Assembly: GCF_041154455.1 (NCBI RefSeq)
Contig: NZ_AP028664.1
Coordinates: forward strand, 2,605,001-2,669,000
From: Variovorax sp. V213
Lineage (GTDB): Bacteria; Pseudomonadota; Gammaproteobacteria; Burkholderiales; Burkholderiaceae_C
Length of the DNA stretch: 64,000 nucleotides
Direction: 5' to 3'
Below, piece by piece: positions 27,025 through 34,888 of this stretch (the first letter of the stretch is position 1; each line of letters begins with the position of its first letter). The position numbers were made by a program, and so were the translations under genes. The notes under the pieces were generated by a model. It had not been told where the DNA came from and ran no database searches. It saw only the letters and a list, made by a program, of their open reading frames with translations.

Positions 27025-28963
27025 GTGGCATCCGCTCCGTGATGTGCTGAAACTGCATCAGGTACAGCGCCGCCGTATGGCGCGCCGTATCGATGATCTG
27101 GCGGGCCGCCCTGCCCCGCCCGTTGGCTTCTTCGCCGCCTTTGTCGGCCTCCACCGCCATCACCATCTCGACCGCGGCGAGCCAGCGGTTCAGGTGGTTC
27201 TCGTCGTTGTGGCCGTGGTACTCGAGAAAGCGGAACGCATCGGGCGGCAGCTTCAGGCCGGCCTTGATGAGCGGCAGCAGCGCGGGCACGATGCGCTGGC
27301 CCGTCCCTTCGATGATGTAGATGGCGCCCAGCAGGCCGATGGGGTCGCGCGTGGCGGCCAGGCCGTGCAGGTAGGCATTGAGCGCCTCCCCGCCGGGGTT
27401 GCGGCGCAGGTCGTCGATGCGCGGCGCGGTGCCGCCCGCGTTCCTGTAGTCGCTGAAGAGAATGTTGAAGTCGTCCTGTTCCTCGCCCGCATGCACATCG
27501 ATCAGTGCGGCCAGCGCCTTGTACGGACCGGTCAGCGAAGCGGCGCCTTCGCGCATCCAGCGGCTGCCTTCGCGCACCTGCGGAACCCACTGCTCCATCC
27601 AGTTCAGGTAGTCGGGCAAGGCAAAGCGGCGTTCGCGGATCTGGCGGATCAGGGGCGTGCGCCAGGCGCGCGAGCGGTAGTCGTGCCAGATGCCCGCCAG
27701 TTCGGTCAGCAGCGTGCCCAATCCTTCGGGGGCAGCGGCCGGATCGTGCGGAGGCGCAATCGCGATCTCGTCGTCGGGAGCCGATTCAGAAGTCATGCGC
27801 GGCCCGGCCCCCGCCTGCTGAGACGCCGTGCCGGCCGCCTCGACCTCCAGCAGCATGTAGGCGGCCATGAAACGCCCCGATTCCGGCACGTAGCAGAAGA
27901 TCTGCTCTCCGGCTTTCAGCGTCTTGGTGTGCAGAAACTCCGACAGCATGATCAGGATCGACGCCGCACCGGTGTTGCCGCGCCAGGCGAGGTTGCTCCA
28001 CCACCGCTCGCGTGGAATGGCCAGGTCGGCCTTGGCCATCAGGTCTTCGACCACCGGAATGAATTTCTCCGACGAGTAGTGGCACAGGAAGTGGTCGACC
28101 CGCTTCGGATCGACCCAACCGTCGCGCACCAGCGTCGCGTATTCGTGGATGCCGATGTCGAACAGGTGCGGCAGCAGGCGGATGTCCTGCCGCAGGGACA
28201 GGGCGCCGGCCGCTTCCGCCTCGGCCCAGGAACCGAAATCGAGATGGCCGCGGGCGCGGTCCTCGGTCAGGCCCAGTTGCATGCAGACTGGGTAATCGCC
28301 CGAGAACGCGCGCTGGTGCACCCATTTCAACCTCAGGCGCAGCCCCGGGTTGCCGGCCAGCGCAGGCGTGCCGTCGGACAGCAGCAGCGCGCCCGCGCCA
28401 TCGGAAAGCATCCAGCGAAGAAAGTGCGAATCGAAGTCGGTTTCGTAGCCGCGCGCCGCGAAGCGCGAGCGCTTGAAAAGGCGCGACGGCATTTCGCTGG
28501 CCACCGCAAGCGCGGTGCGGTGCGCGCCCAACTCGATACCCTGCGCGGCCGACTGGATGGCCGACACGCCCGCGGCGCAGATGCCGTGCACCGACAGCGT
28601 TTCCATCGGCGGCGCCGCCAGTTCGCCCTGGATCATGTTGGCAAAGCCCGGCATCAGCGTGTCGCCGCCCGAAGATCCGCTGGCCAGCAGCGACACGCGC
28701 GACAGTTCGGTCCCGCCGCGCTGCAGGCAATCGCGAATCGCACCTGCGGCCAGTTGCGCATTGGTGTGGCGCGTCACGCCCTCTTCGTCTATCGCATAGT
28801 GCCGCGTGAGGATGCCGTTCTCGGCCAGGATGCGCCGCTTGATGCGCTCCGACATGCGGTTGAGCGGCGCGATGTAGGCATCCATTCGCTCGTTGGGAAT
28901 GGGCTCGCCGGGCATGAAATAGCCGGCGCTCTCGATGTAGACGCGTTGAAATGGAACGGGCAT
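27008..28963 (-). CDS. Ketoacyl-ACP synthase III fused to a haem-oxygenase-like diiron domain
   Basis: Residues 1-375 form a FabH/OleA-like thiolase-fold synthase with the complete triad: Cys129 (VHGICAAGVSA), His295 (FLCHYSSEKF) and Asn330 (AWRGNTGAAS). A linker of about 40 Pro/Ala/Asp-rich residues leads to a C-terminal domain (about 415-640) of the haem-oxygenase/TenA fold. There H583-x3-D587-x2-H590 (in YHGHNDENH), His491/Glu494-495 and Glu552 look like diiron ligands, as in HDO enzymes such as UndA and SznF. The synthase would make a C-C bond from acyl-CoA or acyl-ACP, and the HDO domain would oxidise or decarboxylate the product. Product identity is inference. The gene starts 3 bases after the desaturase stop. 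Confidence 0.88.
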   Translation of the reverse strand: MPVPFQRVYIESAGYFMPGEPIPNERMDAYIAPLNRMSERIKRRILAENGILTRHYAIDEEGVTRHTNAQLAAGAIRDCLQRGGTELSRVSLLASGSSGGDTLMPGFANMIQGELAAPPMETLSVHGICAAGVSAIQSAAQGIELGAHRTALAVASEMPSRLFKRSRFAARGYETDFDSHFLRWMLSDGAGALLLSDGTPALAGNPGLRLRLKWVHQRAFSGDYPVCMQLGLTEDRARGHLDFGSWAEAEAAGALSLRQDIRLLPHLFDIGIHEYATLVRDGWVDPKRVDHFLCHYSSEKFIPVVEDLMAKADLAIPRERWWSNLAWRGNTGAASILIMLSEFLHTKTLKAGEQIFCYVPESGRFMAAYMLLEVEAAGTASQQAGAGPRMTSESAPDDEIAIAPPHDPAAAPEGLGTLLTELAGIWHDYRSRAWRTPLIRQIRERRFALPDYLNWMEQWVPQVREGSRWMREGAASLTGPYKALAALIDVHAGEEQDDFNILFSDYRNAGGTAPRIDDLRRNPGGEALNAYLHGLAATRDPIGLLGAIYIIEGTGQRIVPALLPLIKAGLKLPPDAFRFLEYHGHNDENHLNRWLAAVEMVMAVEADKGGEEANGRGRAARQIIDTARHTAALYLMQFQHITERMPHEPNA

Positions 28964-28966
28964 GGT

Positions 28967-29935
28967 TCAGTGGGTTGAAGACTCGGACGGCACGGACGGC
29001 ACGGACGGCACGGGTGACATCAGCGAGCGGCTGCAAAAACGCGGCCACAGGGCTCCCAGCACGAACACGCGAACCATGTAGGGCACCAGCCCTTGCTCGT
29101 TGAGCGCGGGATCGACCCGCGCGCGGTAGCGCGTGCGGTGCAGCTCCGTGAGCTCGGACCAATGGACATGCGGGTTCTCGTGATGTGCGGTGTGCAGGCC
29201 GATGTTGAACAGCAACGGGTTCACCAGCCCCTCGAAATTGCGCGCGTAGTTCAGGCGGGTACCTGCGGTATCGCGCGGCGCCTCCGCATCCGCCGCGGGC
29301 CGGCGTCCGTCGGCGTGCGCGTGCTGCAGATAATTGGTCGCCAGCAGCCAATGCAGCCCGTGCAACTGCGGCAAGATCACCAACAGCAGGGCCTTGCGCC
29401 AGTCGAGCAGCAGCAGTGCGCTCCAGCTGCCGAGCCACAGCGCGTACTGCGCCATGCAGTAGCGCCAAGGCCCTGGCCAGCGCTTGCGAAGCCGCCCCAG
29501 CCAGCCGAAGAACACCGGCATCAGCACCCACACGGCCTGGAACGGATGCAGCAGGTAGCCCCGCAAATGATTGGTGTCGCCACCGAAACGGTAGGTGCGC
29601 GCCACGTCCCGCGGCCCGTGCCGGTGGCGATGGTGATTGGCCACGTGCGCAGGCCAGAAAACAAAGGTCGGATGCCCCTGCAGCAGCGTGAGCCAGAAGT
29701 CGGTGAACCGGTTCATGCGCCGCCCGCGCCACATGCGCAGGTGCACGTGGTTGTGATGGATCACGCCCACGCCAAGCGTCAGGAACAGCATTGGCCCATA
29801 AAGCAGTATGGAGAAGCCATGCATCCATTGCCATGCCGCCAGCGCCGGAAGCGCCGCCAGATACGCAAGGCTCTGCCAGTCGCGCCAATGGCGCAGCCGT
29901 GCCAGCCGGCGCAGCGCCTCAGGCCGGCGTGGCAT
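28967..29935 (-). CDS. Membrane fatty-acid desaturase
   Basis: The 322-residue protein has the three histidine boxes of membrane di-iron desaturases: HHNHVH (His60-His65), HVANHH (His97-His102) and HTAHH near the C-terminus, set among about four hydrophobic segments. The frame is open upstream, but the ATG at 29935 starts the homologous region and overlaps the hydroxylase gene by 17 bases. The last residues repeat Pro-Ser-Val three times, encoded by a 9-bp tandem repeat, and may vary between strains. It probably introduces a double bond into the acyl chain used or made by the adjacent synthase. Substrate unknown. Confidence 0.88.
   Translation of the reverse strand: MPRRPEALRRLARLRHWRDWQSLAYLAALPALAAWQWMHGFSILLYGPMLFLTLGVGVIHHNHVHLRMWRGRRMNRFTDFWLTLLQGHPTFVFWPAHVANHHRHRHGPRDVARTYRFGGDTNHLRGYLLHPFQAVWVLMPVFFGWLGRLRKRWPGPWRYCMAQYALWLGSWSALLLLDWRKALLLVILPQLHGLHWLLATNYLQHAHADGRRPAADAEAPRDTAGTRLNYARNFEGLVNPLLFNIGLHTAHHENPHVHWSELTELHRTRYRARVDPALNEQGLVPYMVRVFVLGALWPRFCSRSLMSPVPSVPSVPSESSTH
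28984..29010 (+). repeat. Three tandem copies of a 9-bp unit (CGGACGGCA)
   Basis: CGGACGGCA occurs three times in a row and encodes (on the minus strand) repeated Val-Pro-Ser at the C-terminus of the desaturase. The unit is a multiple of three, so copy-number change would keep the frame. Confidence 0.8.
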
Positions 29936-30707
29936 GCTGTTGTTTGCGTTGCTGCTTCGAGCGGAATGCCTGGAATTGCGGCTCCGCCGCATCGGCGGCA
30001 ATGCGCGTGCCGAACAGCCGGTCCATGAATGTGAACTGGAACCCGTAGTTGCCGCCGTGGCAGGCATGGTGCAAATGGTGGCGCCGGCTGGCGGCAAACC
30101 AGTGGCCGTAAGACACGCGGGGAAAGAAGTCGTAGTTGGAGTGCCCGATGCTGTTGAAGAACAGGCTGAAAAGCGGCACCGAGGCGAGCGACCAGAAGCT
30201 GAAATCGTGCAGCAGCATGGGCAGCAGGATCACGTTGCCGAGCATCGCCGCCTCGATCGGATGAAAGCTGTACGTGGCCCAGGGCGTGGTCACGACCGAG
30301 CGGTGATGCGGCCCGTGAAAGCGCCGCAGCCAGCGCGTGTGCAGCAGGCGATGGTTGAGCCAGAAGTGAACGTCGTTCCAGATCGCGAGCACCAGGATTT
30401 CGGCCCCGATCTGGCGCCAGCCCGCGTCAGTGTCGAGCCGCGCCCAGCCCAGTTGAAGCAGGCCCCAGGGAAACACCATGCCCAGCCCGAAGATGAGCAC
30501 CGACACCCCCGACTGCGCCAATTCGCGGCGGACCTGCCCCGTCTGCAACGGCCGCGGGTCGAGCACGCGCCCGATCCCGAGCGCCGGCAGCACGCGATGG
30601 GTCAGCAGCCCATTGAGGGCGCCGAACCCCAGATAGATGCCGCCGAAAAAGACCAACCCCCACAACATCACCTGGAGGGCGGACAACGAAGTAAAGGTTT
30701 GCGCCAT
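29919..30707 (-). CDS. Sterol desaturase/fatty-acid hydroxylase superfamily protein
   Basis: The 262-residue membrane protein carries the superfamily histidine motifs: H114-x4-H119-x3-H123 (HFWLNHRLLH), H131-x2-HH (HGPHH) and HH-x-HH-x2-H (residues 210-217, in RRHHLHHACHGGNYGF). Three or four hydrophobic helices surround them. Members are di-iron hydroxylases or desaturases of lipids (C-4 sterol oxidases, carotenoid ketolases, fatty-acid hydroxylases). It starts 9 bases after the PLD gene stop and overlaps the desaturase, so it is the second gene of the operon. The substrate is probably the same acyl lipid, by inference. Confidence 0.88.
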   Translation of the reverse strand: MAQTFTSLSALQVMLWGLVFFGGIYLGFGALNGLLTHRVLPALGIGRVLDPRPLQTGQVRRELAQSGVSVLIFGLGMVFPWGLLQLGWARLDTDAGWRQIGAEILVLAIWNDVHFWLNHRLLHTRWLRRFHGPHHRSVVTTPWATYSFHPIEAAMLGNVILLPMLLHDFSFWSLASVPLFSLFFNSIGHSNYDFFPRVSYGHWFAASRRHHLHHACHGGNYGFQFTFMDRLFGTRIAADAAEPQFQAFRSKQQRKQQHATPA

Positions 30708-30716
30708 CCCCCGAGG

Positions 30717-32291
30717 CTACAGCAGCATTTCGGGAACCAGCGGCGCAATGAGCAGGTTGTGGAGGCGCTGGAAGAAGCTCGATTCCGGCTCCGATGTCAG
30801 GATGACCTCTTTCTCGCCATCGTTCGTCAGCCACTGCAGCGTGCCGGTTTCCTTGGCGAGGCGCAGGCGGTAGGAGTTCTGCAGCTTGCTGATGTTGATG
30901 ACGCGCAGCATCTCGCGCGCCAGCTGCGGGCTGTCGGCCACCACGCCCATCTCGGTGTTCTGGCTCGCCGAGCGCGGGTCGAGGTTCATCGAGCCGATGA
31001 AGATGCGCGTCTTGTCGATGGCGGCGGTCTTGGAATGCAGCCGCCCCAGCGATTTGCCGAACATGCCGAAGCGCTCGCCGGCGGTGGTGCGCTGCGGGCT
31101 CAGCTCGTACAGGTCGGCCCCGGTCCTGAGCAACCGCTCACGGTAGCGCGCATAGCCGGTGTGCACCAACGGCTCGTCGTTGGCCGCCAGCGAATTGGTC
31201 AGCAGCGTGAGCTTGACCTTGCGCTTCGCCAGATCTTCGAAGGCCGCCATGCCGCGCTCGCCCGGCACCAGGTAGGGAGAGGTCAGGTCGACTTCGAACT
31301 TGGCGTCCATCAGCAGCGTCCAGACCTTCATCGTCACGCTGGTGGCAATGGCCTCGTCCGCCGTCATGGTGGTCGGCTTGGTCGGCGGATCGGCGATGGC
31401 GCGGGCCTCACCCCACAAAAGCCCCATGCGGCCCCCATCGAGTTCTTCCGCGATCGGGCCGTAGCCCAGGACGTCGGAAGGCGGAAGCACGATCTTCGGC
31501 GGTGCGGCCGCCATGCCTATCGAGGCGTCGAAGTCGGCGGCCGTGGGCGTGCGGCCGCCCTCGCCCCGGACGATGTCGGCAACGGGCCAGACCTGTTCGC
31601 TGTTCCAGTAGGCATCGAAGATCGATTCGAGCTGCGGGATCACCTTGCCCACCACCAGCGCGTCCATGTCGATGAAGTTCTGCGCCTCGCTCAGCACGAA
31701 ATACTCGTCGGCAATGTTGCGCCCGCCCACCACGGCCATCGCTCCGTCGGCGATGAAGAGCTTGTTGTGCATGCGGTGGTTGAGCCGCCCGATCTCGTGC
31801 GGCGACGCCGCAAAGCGCGACAGGAAACCGTTGCGCCCGCAACAGAAGGGGTTGAACAGCCGCACGTCCACGTTCGGCGTCTGCGATAGCGCCAACAGCA
31901 GCTGCTGACTCTTGACGGTGTAGAGGTCGTCCACCAGCAGCCGCACCTGCACCCCGCGCGCACCCGCCTCGCGCAGCGCGCGCATCAGAAGGCGTCCGGT
32001 GGCGTCGTTCTCGAATTGGTAGTACTGGACCACCAGCGAGCGCTGGGCGCGCTGCGCAAGCTGCACGCGCGCGTCGAGCGAATACACGCCGAGCGGCATC
32101 AGCCGGAAGCCGGAGTGCTCGCCGGGCGGCGTAGAGGCCGCCGCGATCTTTGCGAGCGTGGTGGTCGGATCGACCGCGGCCGCATGCACCGCCGCCCGCT
32201 CGCGCGCCGGCGGCAGCGATCCACAGGCCACCAGCGACGCCAGCATGGCGCCGGCAAGGCAGATTCGCAGCAGTTGGGTCCAGGCATTCAT
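30717..32291 (-). CDS. Phospholipase D-superfamily lipoprotein (cardiolipin synthase C-like)
   Basis: The 524-residue product has a lipoprotein signal (SLVAC, lipidated Cys23) and two HKD motifs: His175-x-Lys177-x4-Asp182 and His419-x-Lys421-x4-Asp426, each followed by the GG/GS-x-N element. Length and spacing resemble ClsC/YmdC-type phosphatidyltransferases, which make cardiolipin from phosphatidylethanolamine and phosphatidylglycerol, though nucleases and other transferases share the fold. The lipobox implies attachment to a membrane facing the periplasm. It is the first gene of the five-gene run with two lipid oxygenases and the synthase fusion, so it may install the product in a phospholipid. 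Confidence 0.87.
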   Translation of the reverse strand: MNAWTQLLRICLAGAMLASLVACGSLPPARERAAVHAAAVDPTTTLAKIAAASTPPGEHSGFRLMPLGVYSLDARVQLAQRAQRSLVVQYYQFENDATGRLLMRALREAGARGVQVRLLVDDLYTVKSQQLLLALSQTPNVDVRLFNPFCCGRNGFLSRFAASPHEIGRLNHRMHNKLFIADGAMAVVGGRNIADEYFVLSEAQNFIDMDALVVGKVIPQLESIFDAYWNSEQVWPVADIVRGEGGRTPTAADFDASIGMAAAPPKIVLPPSDVLGYGPIAEELDGGRMGLLWGEARAIADPPTKPTTMTADEAIATSVTMKVWTLLMDAKFEVDLTSPYLVPGERGMAAFEDLAKRKVKLTLLTNSLAANDEPLVHTGYARYRERLLRTGADLYELSPQRTTAGERFGMFGKSLGRLHSKTAAIDKTRIFIGSMNLDPRSASQNTEMGVVADSPQLAREMLRVINISKLQNSYRLRLAKETGTLQWLTNDGEKEVILTSEPESSFFQRLHNLLIAPLVPEMLL

Positions 32292-32436
32292 GATGGATCG
32301 ATCTCAGCGGTGTCGGTTTTTCCGGTCCTTGCCATGGATACGCCCGCCGGCACTTGCCGGTTTCGCTTTCATGCGGGTTGCATCAAAAATTGTTCACCGT
32401 CCTAGAATTCGCTCCACACCTGTCGGGAGTTACACC

Positions 32437-32991
32437 ATGGCAAGACCGATCCTCTCACGCCTCGCGCCGATGTTGATCGCAGCCGGGCTGGCATTCCCCG
32501 CCTGGGCCGCGCTGGACATCGGCGACCCGGTACCCAAGTTCACCGCCACTGCCGCGCTGGCCGGCAAGACCTTCCGTTATTCGCTGGCCGATGCGCTGGC
32601 CAAGGGCCCGGTGGTGTTGTACTTCTTTCCGGCGGCCGACTCCAGCGACTGTTCGATCGAAGCCCATGCCTTCGCCGAAGCCGTCGATCAGTTCGCGGCG
32701 CTGGGTGCCACCGTCATCGGCGTGTCGGCCGACGACATCGACACTCTCTCCAAGTTTTCGGTCAAGTCCTGCCAGAACCGGTTTCCCGTGGCGTCGGACG
32801 AATCGAAGGCGGTGATCAACGGTTTCGACGCCCTGATGCAGACCCGGCCGGACTTCGCCAACCGCCTCTCGTACGTGATCTCGCCGAACGGCAAAGTGGC
32901 CTACTACTATCAGAACCTGAATCCGGACAAGCATGTGGAGCGCATGCTGAATGCGGTGCGGGCGCTGCCGCGGCCCGGTTCGCCCAGGTAG
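32437..32991 (+). CDS. Exported peroxiredoxin (AhpC/TSA, BCP-like)
   Basis: The 184-residue protein has a signal peptide (APMLIAAGLAFPAWA) followed by a thioredoxin-fold peroxiredoxin domain: IGDPVPKFTATAALAGKTFRYSLADAL, then FFPAADSSDCSIEAHAFAEAVDQF with the peroxidatic Cys in the usual place (though the normal PGCT reads SDCS), and VIGVSADDIDTLSKFSVKSCQNRFPVASDE. A second Cys is in KSCQN, about 45 residues later, the BCP-type resolving position. It is likely a periplasmic thiol peroxidase. The ATG at 32437 follows a GGGAG ribosome site. It is divergent from the PLD gene and 45 bases before an aldehyde dehydrogenase. Confidence 0.85.
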   Translation: MARPILSRLAPMLIAAGLAFPAWAALDIGDPVPKFTATAALAGKTFRYSLADALAKGPVVLYFFPAADSSDCSIEAHAFAEAVDQFAALGATVIGVSADDIDTLSKFSVKSCQNRFPVASDESKAVINGFDALMQTRPDFANRLSYVISPNGKVAYYYQNLNPDKHVERMLNAVRALPRPGSPR

Positions 32992-33036
32992 GAGCGCGTG
33001 CGGCGCGGTTGCCCCGCTTCGCGCAAAATCCGTTCC

Positions 33037-34470
33037 ATGCAACTCAACTTCATCGCCAACGCCGACGTCCCGTCTTCCTCCGGCCGCACCCTGCAAGTGC
33101 TCGATCCGTCCGACGGCCAGCCCTTCGACGACATCCAGCGCAGCAATGCCGCCGACATCGACTCCGCCGTGCGCGCGGCGCGCGATTGTTTCGAGGGCGT
33201 CTGGCACAAGGTGAGCGCGGCCGACCGCGGGCGCCTGCTCTACAGGCTCTCGCAGAAGATCGCCGAGCACGTCGACGAGCTGGCGCTGATCGAGCAGCGC
33301 GATTGCGGCAAGCCCGTGAAGCAGGCGCGCGCCGATGCGGTGGCGCTGGTGCGCTATTTCGAGTTCTATGCCGGTGCCTGCGACAAGCTGCACGGCGAGA
33401 CCATTCCCTACCAGGACGGCTACAGCGTGTTCACCTGGCGCGAGCCGCACGGCGTCACGGGACACATCATTCCGTGGAACTACCCGATGCAGATCTTCGG
33501 GCGCAGCGTGGGCGGAGCCCTGGCCGCCGGCAACGTGTGCGTGGTGAAGCCGGCAGAAGATGCTTGCCTGTCCCTGATCCGCGTGGCGCAACTGGCGGCC
33601 GAAGTCGGCTTTCCGGCCGGCGCGCTCAATATCGTGACGGGCTACGGGCATGAAGTGGGCGATGCGCTTGCTCGGCACGAAGGCATCGACCACATCAGCT
33701 TTACCGGCAGTCCCAAGATCGGCACGCTGATCCAGCAGGTGGCGGCCGAACGGCATTGCCCGGTGACGCTCGAACTCGGCGGCAAGAGCCCGCAGATCAT
33801 CTTTGCCGACGCCGACCTCGACGCGGCCATTCCGGTGATCATCAACGCCATCGTGCAGAACGCCGGACAGACCTGCTCGGCCGGCTCGCGCGTTCTGATC
33901 CAGCGCGGCATCTACGAGCCGCTGCTCGAGCGGCTCGGCCACGCCTTCGAGGCGCTGCGCGTCGGTCCCGCGGCCATGGACCTCGACGTCGGCCCGCTGA
34001 TCCGCCAGACCCAGCAGCAGCGCGTGTGGGATTTCCTGAGCGACGCCCAGGTGGCCGGGATCCCGATGGTGGCCCACGGCGTCGTCGTCGACGAAGCGCC
34101 CGAAACCGGCTTCTACCAGGCGCCCACCCTGCTGCGCGACGTGCCTGTCAACCATCGTCTTGCGCAGGAAGAAGTGTTCGGGCCGGTGCTGGCGGCAATG
34201 CAGTTCACCGACGAAGACGAAGCGGTGGCGCTCGCCAATGCCACGCAGTTCGGCCTTGTGGCCGGCGTTTGGACGGCCGACGGCGCGCGCCAGTTCCGCA
34301 TGGCCAAGCGGGTGCGCAGCGGCCAGGTGTTCATCAACAACTACGGCGCGGGCGGCGGCGTGGAACTGCCGTTCGGCGGCGTCAAGTCGTCCGGCTATGG
34401 CCGCGAAAAGGGCTTCGAAGCACTTTACGGCTTCACCACCCTCAAGACCGTCGCCATCAAGCACGGCTGA
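33037..34470 (+). CDS. NAD(P)+-dependent aldehyde dehydrogenase
   Basis: The 477-residue enzyme has all aldehyde dehydrogenase signatures: PWNYPMQIFGRSVGGALAAGN, ISFTGSPKIGTLI (coenzyme loop), the general base Glu in TLELGGKSPQII, the catalytic Cys in NAGQTCSAGSR, and EEVFGPVLAAM. ATG at 33037 starts the homologous sequence (MQLNFIANADVPSSSG). The substrate is unknown; the sequence most resembles betaine-aldehyde or gamma-guanidinobutyraldehyde dehydrogenases, but I would not name one. A truncated short-chain dehydrogenase relic follows 83 bases downstream, so it may once have been half of an alcohol-aldehyde oxidation pair. Confidence 0.93.
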   Translation: MQLNFIANADVPSSSGRTLQVLDPSDGQPFDDIQRSNAADIDSAVRAARDCFEGVWHKVSAADRGRLLYRLSQKIAEHVDELALIEQRDCGKPVKQARADAVALVRYFEFYAGACDKLHGETIPYQDGYSVFTWREPHGVTGHIIPWNYPMQIFGRSVGGALAAGNVCVVKPAEDACLSLIRVAQLAAEVGFPAGALNIVTGYGHEVGDALARHEGIDHISFTGSPKIGTLIQQVAAERHCPVTLELGGKSPQIIFADADLDAAIPVIINAIVQNAGQTCSAGSRVLIQRGIYEPLLERLGHAFEALRVGPAAMDLDVGPLIRQTQQQRVWDFLSDAQVAGIPMVAHGVVVDEAPETGFYQAPTLLRDVPVNHRLAQEEVFGPVLAAMQFTDEDEAVALANATQFGLVAGVWTADGARQFRMAKRVRSGQVFINNYGAGGGVELPFGGVKSSGYGREKGFEALYGFTTLKTVAIKHG

Positions 34471-34553
34471 CGCCATATCGACAACCGCTTCGGGGGCGTC
34501 CGGCGCACGGGGCCCAATACACTGCCCCGCTGCGCCTTTTCAGGAGACAAACC

Positions 34554-34793
34554 GTGCACGTCAAGAACAAATCCATCATCGTGACCGGTGCCGGTGCCGG
34601 CGGCGGCATCGGCGAAGGCATCGCCAAGCGGCTCGCGGCCGAGGCCGCCCAGGTGCTTGTGAACGACATCAACGCGGCGGCGGGCCAGCAGGTGGTGGAA
34701 GCGATCCTGCGCGACGCTTTGTACCTGGCGAGCGATGAAGCCGCTTTCATCAGCCGCGTGTGCATCGAGGTCGACGGCGCACGCTGCGTCTAG
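34554..34793 (+). pseudogene. Short-chain dehydrogenase remnant with large in-frame deletion
   Basis: From a GTG at 34554 with AGGAGA in front, 79 codons encode the start of an SDR enzyme (KNKSIIVTGAGAGGGIGEGIAKRLA, the TGxxxGxG cofactor loop, then VLVNDINAAAGQQVVEAI). They pass directly into its end (DALYLASDEAAFISRVCIEVDGARCV). About 170 residues are missing, including the NAG, Ser and YxxxK active-site segments, yet the frame is preserved. SDR enzymes are near 250 residues, so this cannot be an active dehydrogenase. It could still yield a small folded fragment. Confidence 0.82.
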
Positions 34794-34888
34794 CCCAGAC
34801 AAAATGACCGGCCAGGTCGAAAGTGCGTCCCCGGAGTAGCCCTTTCAGGTTCGGCCCTTGCTCCATGGAGTAAATTGGCCGTTGCCCC

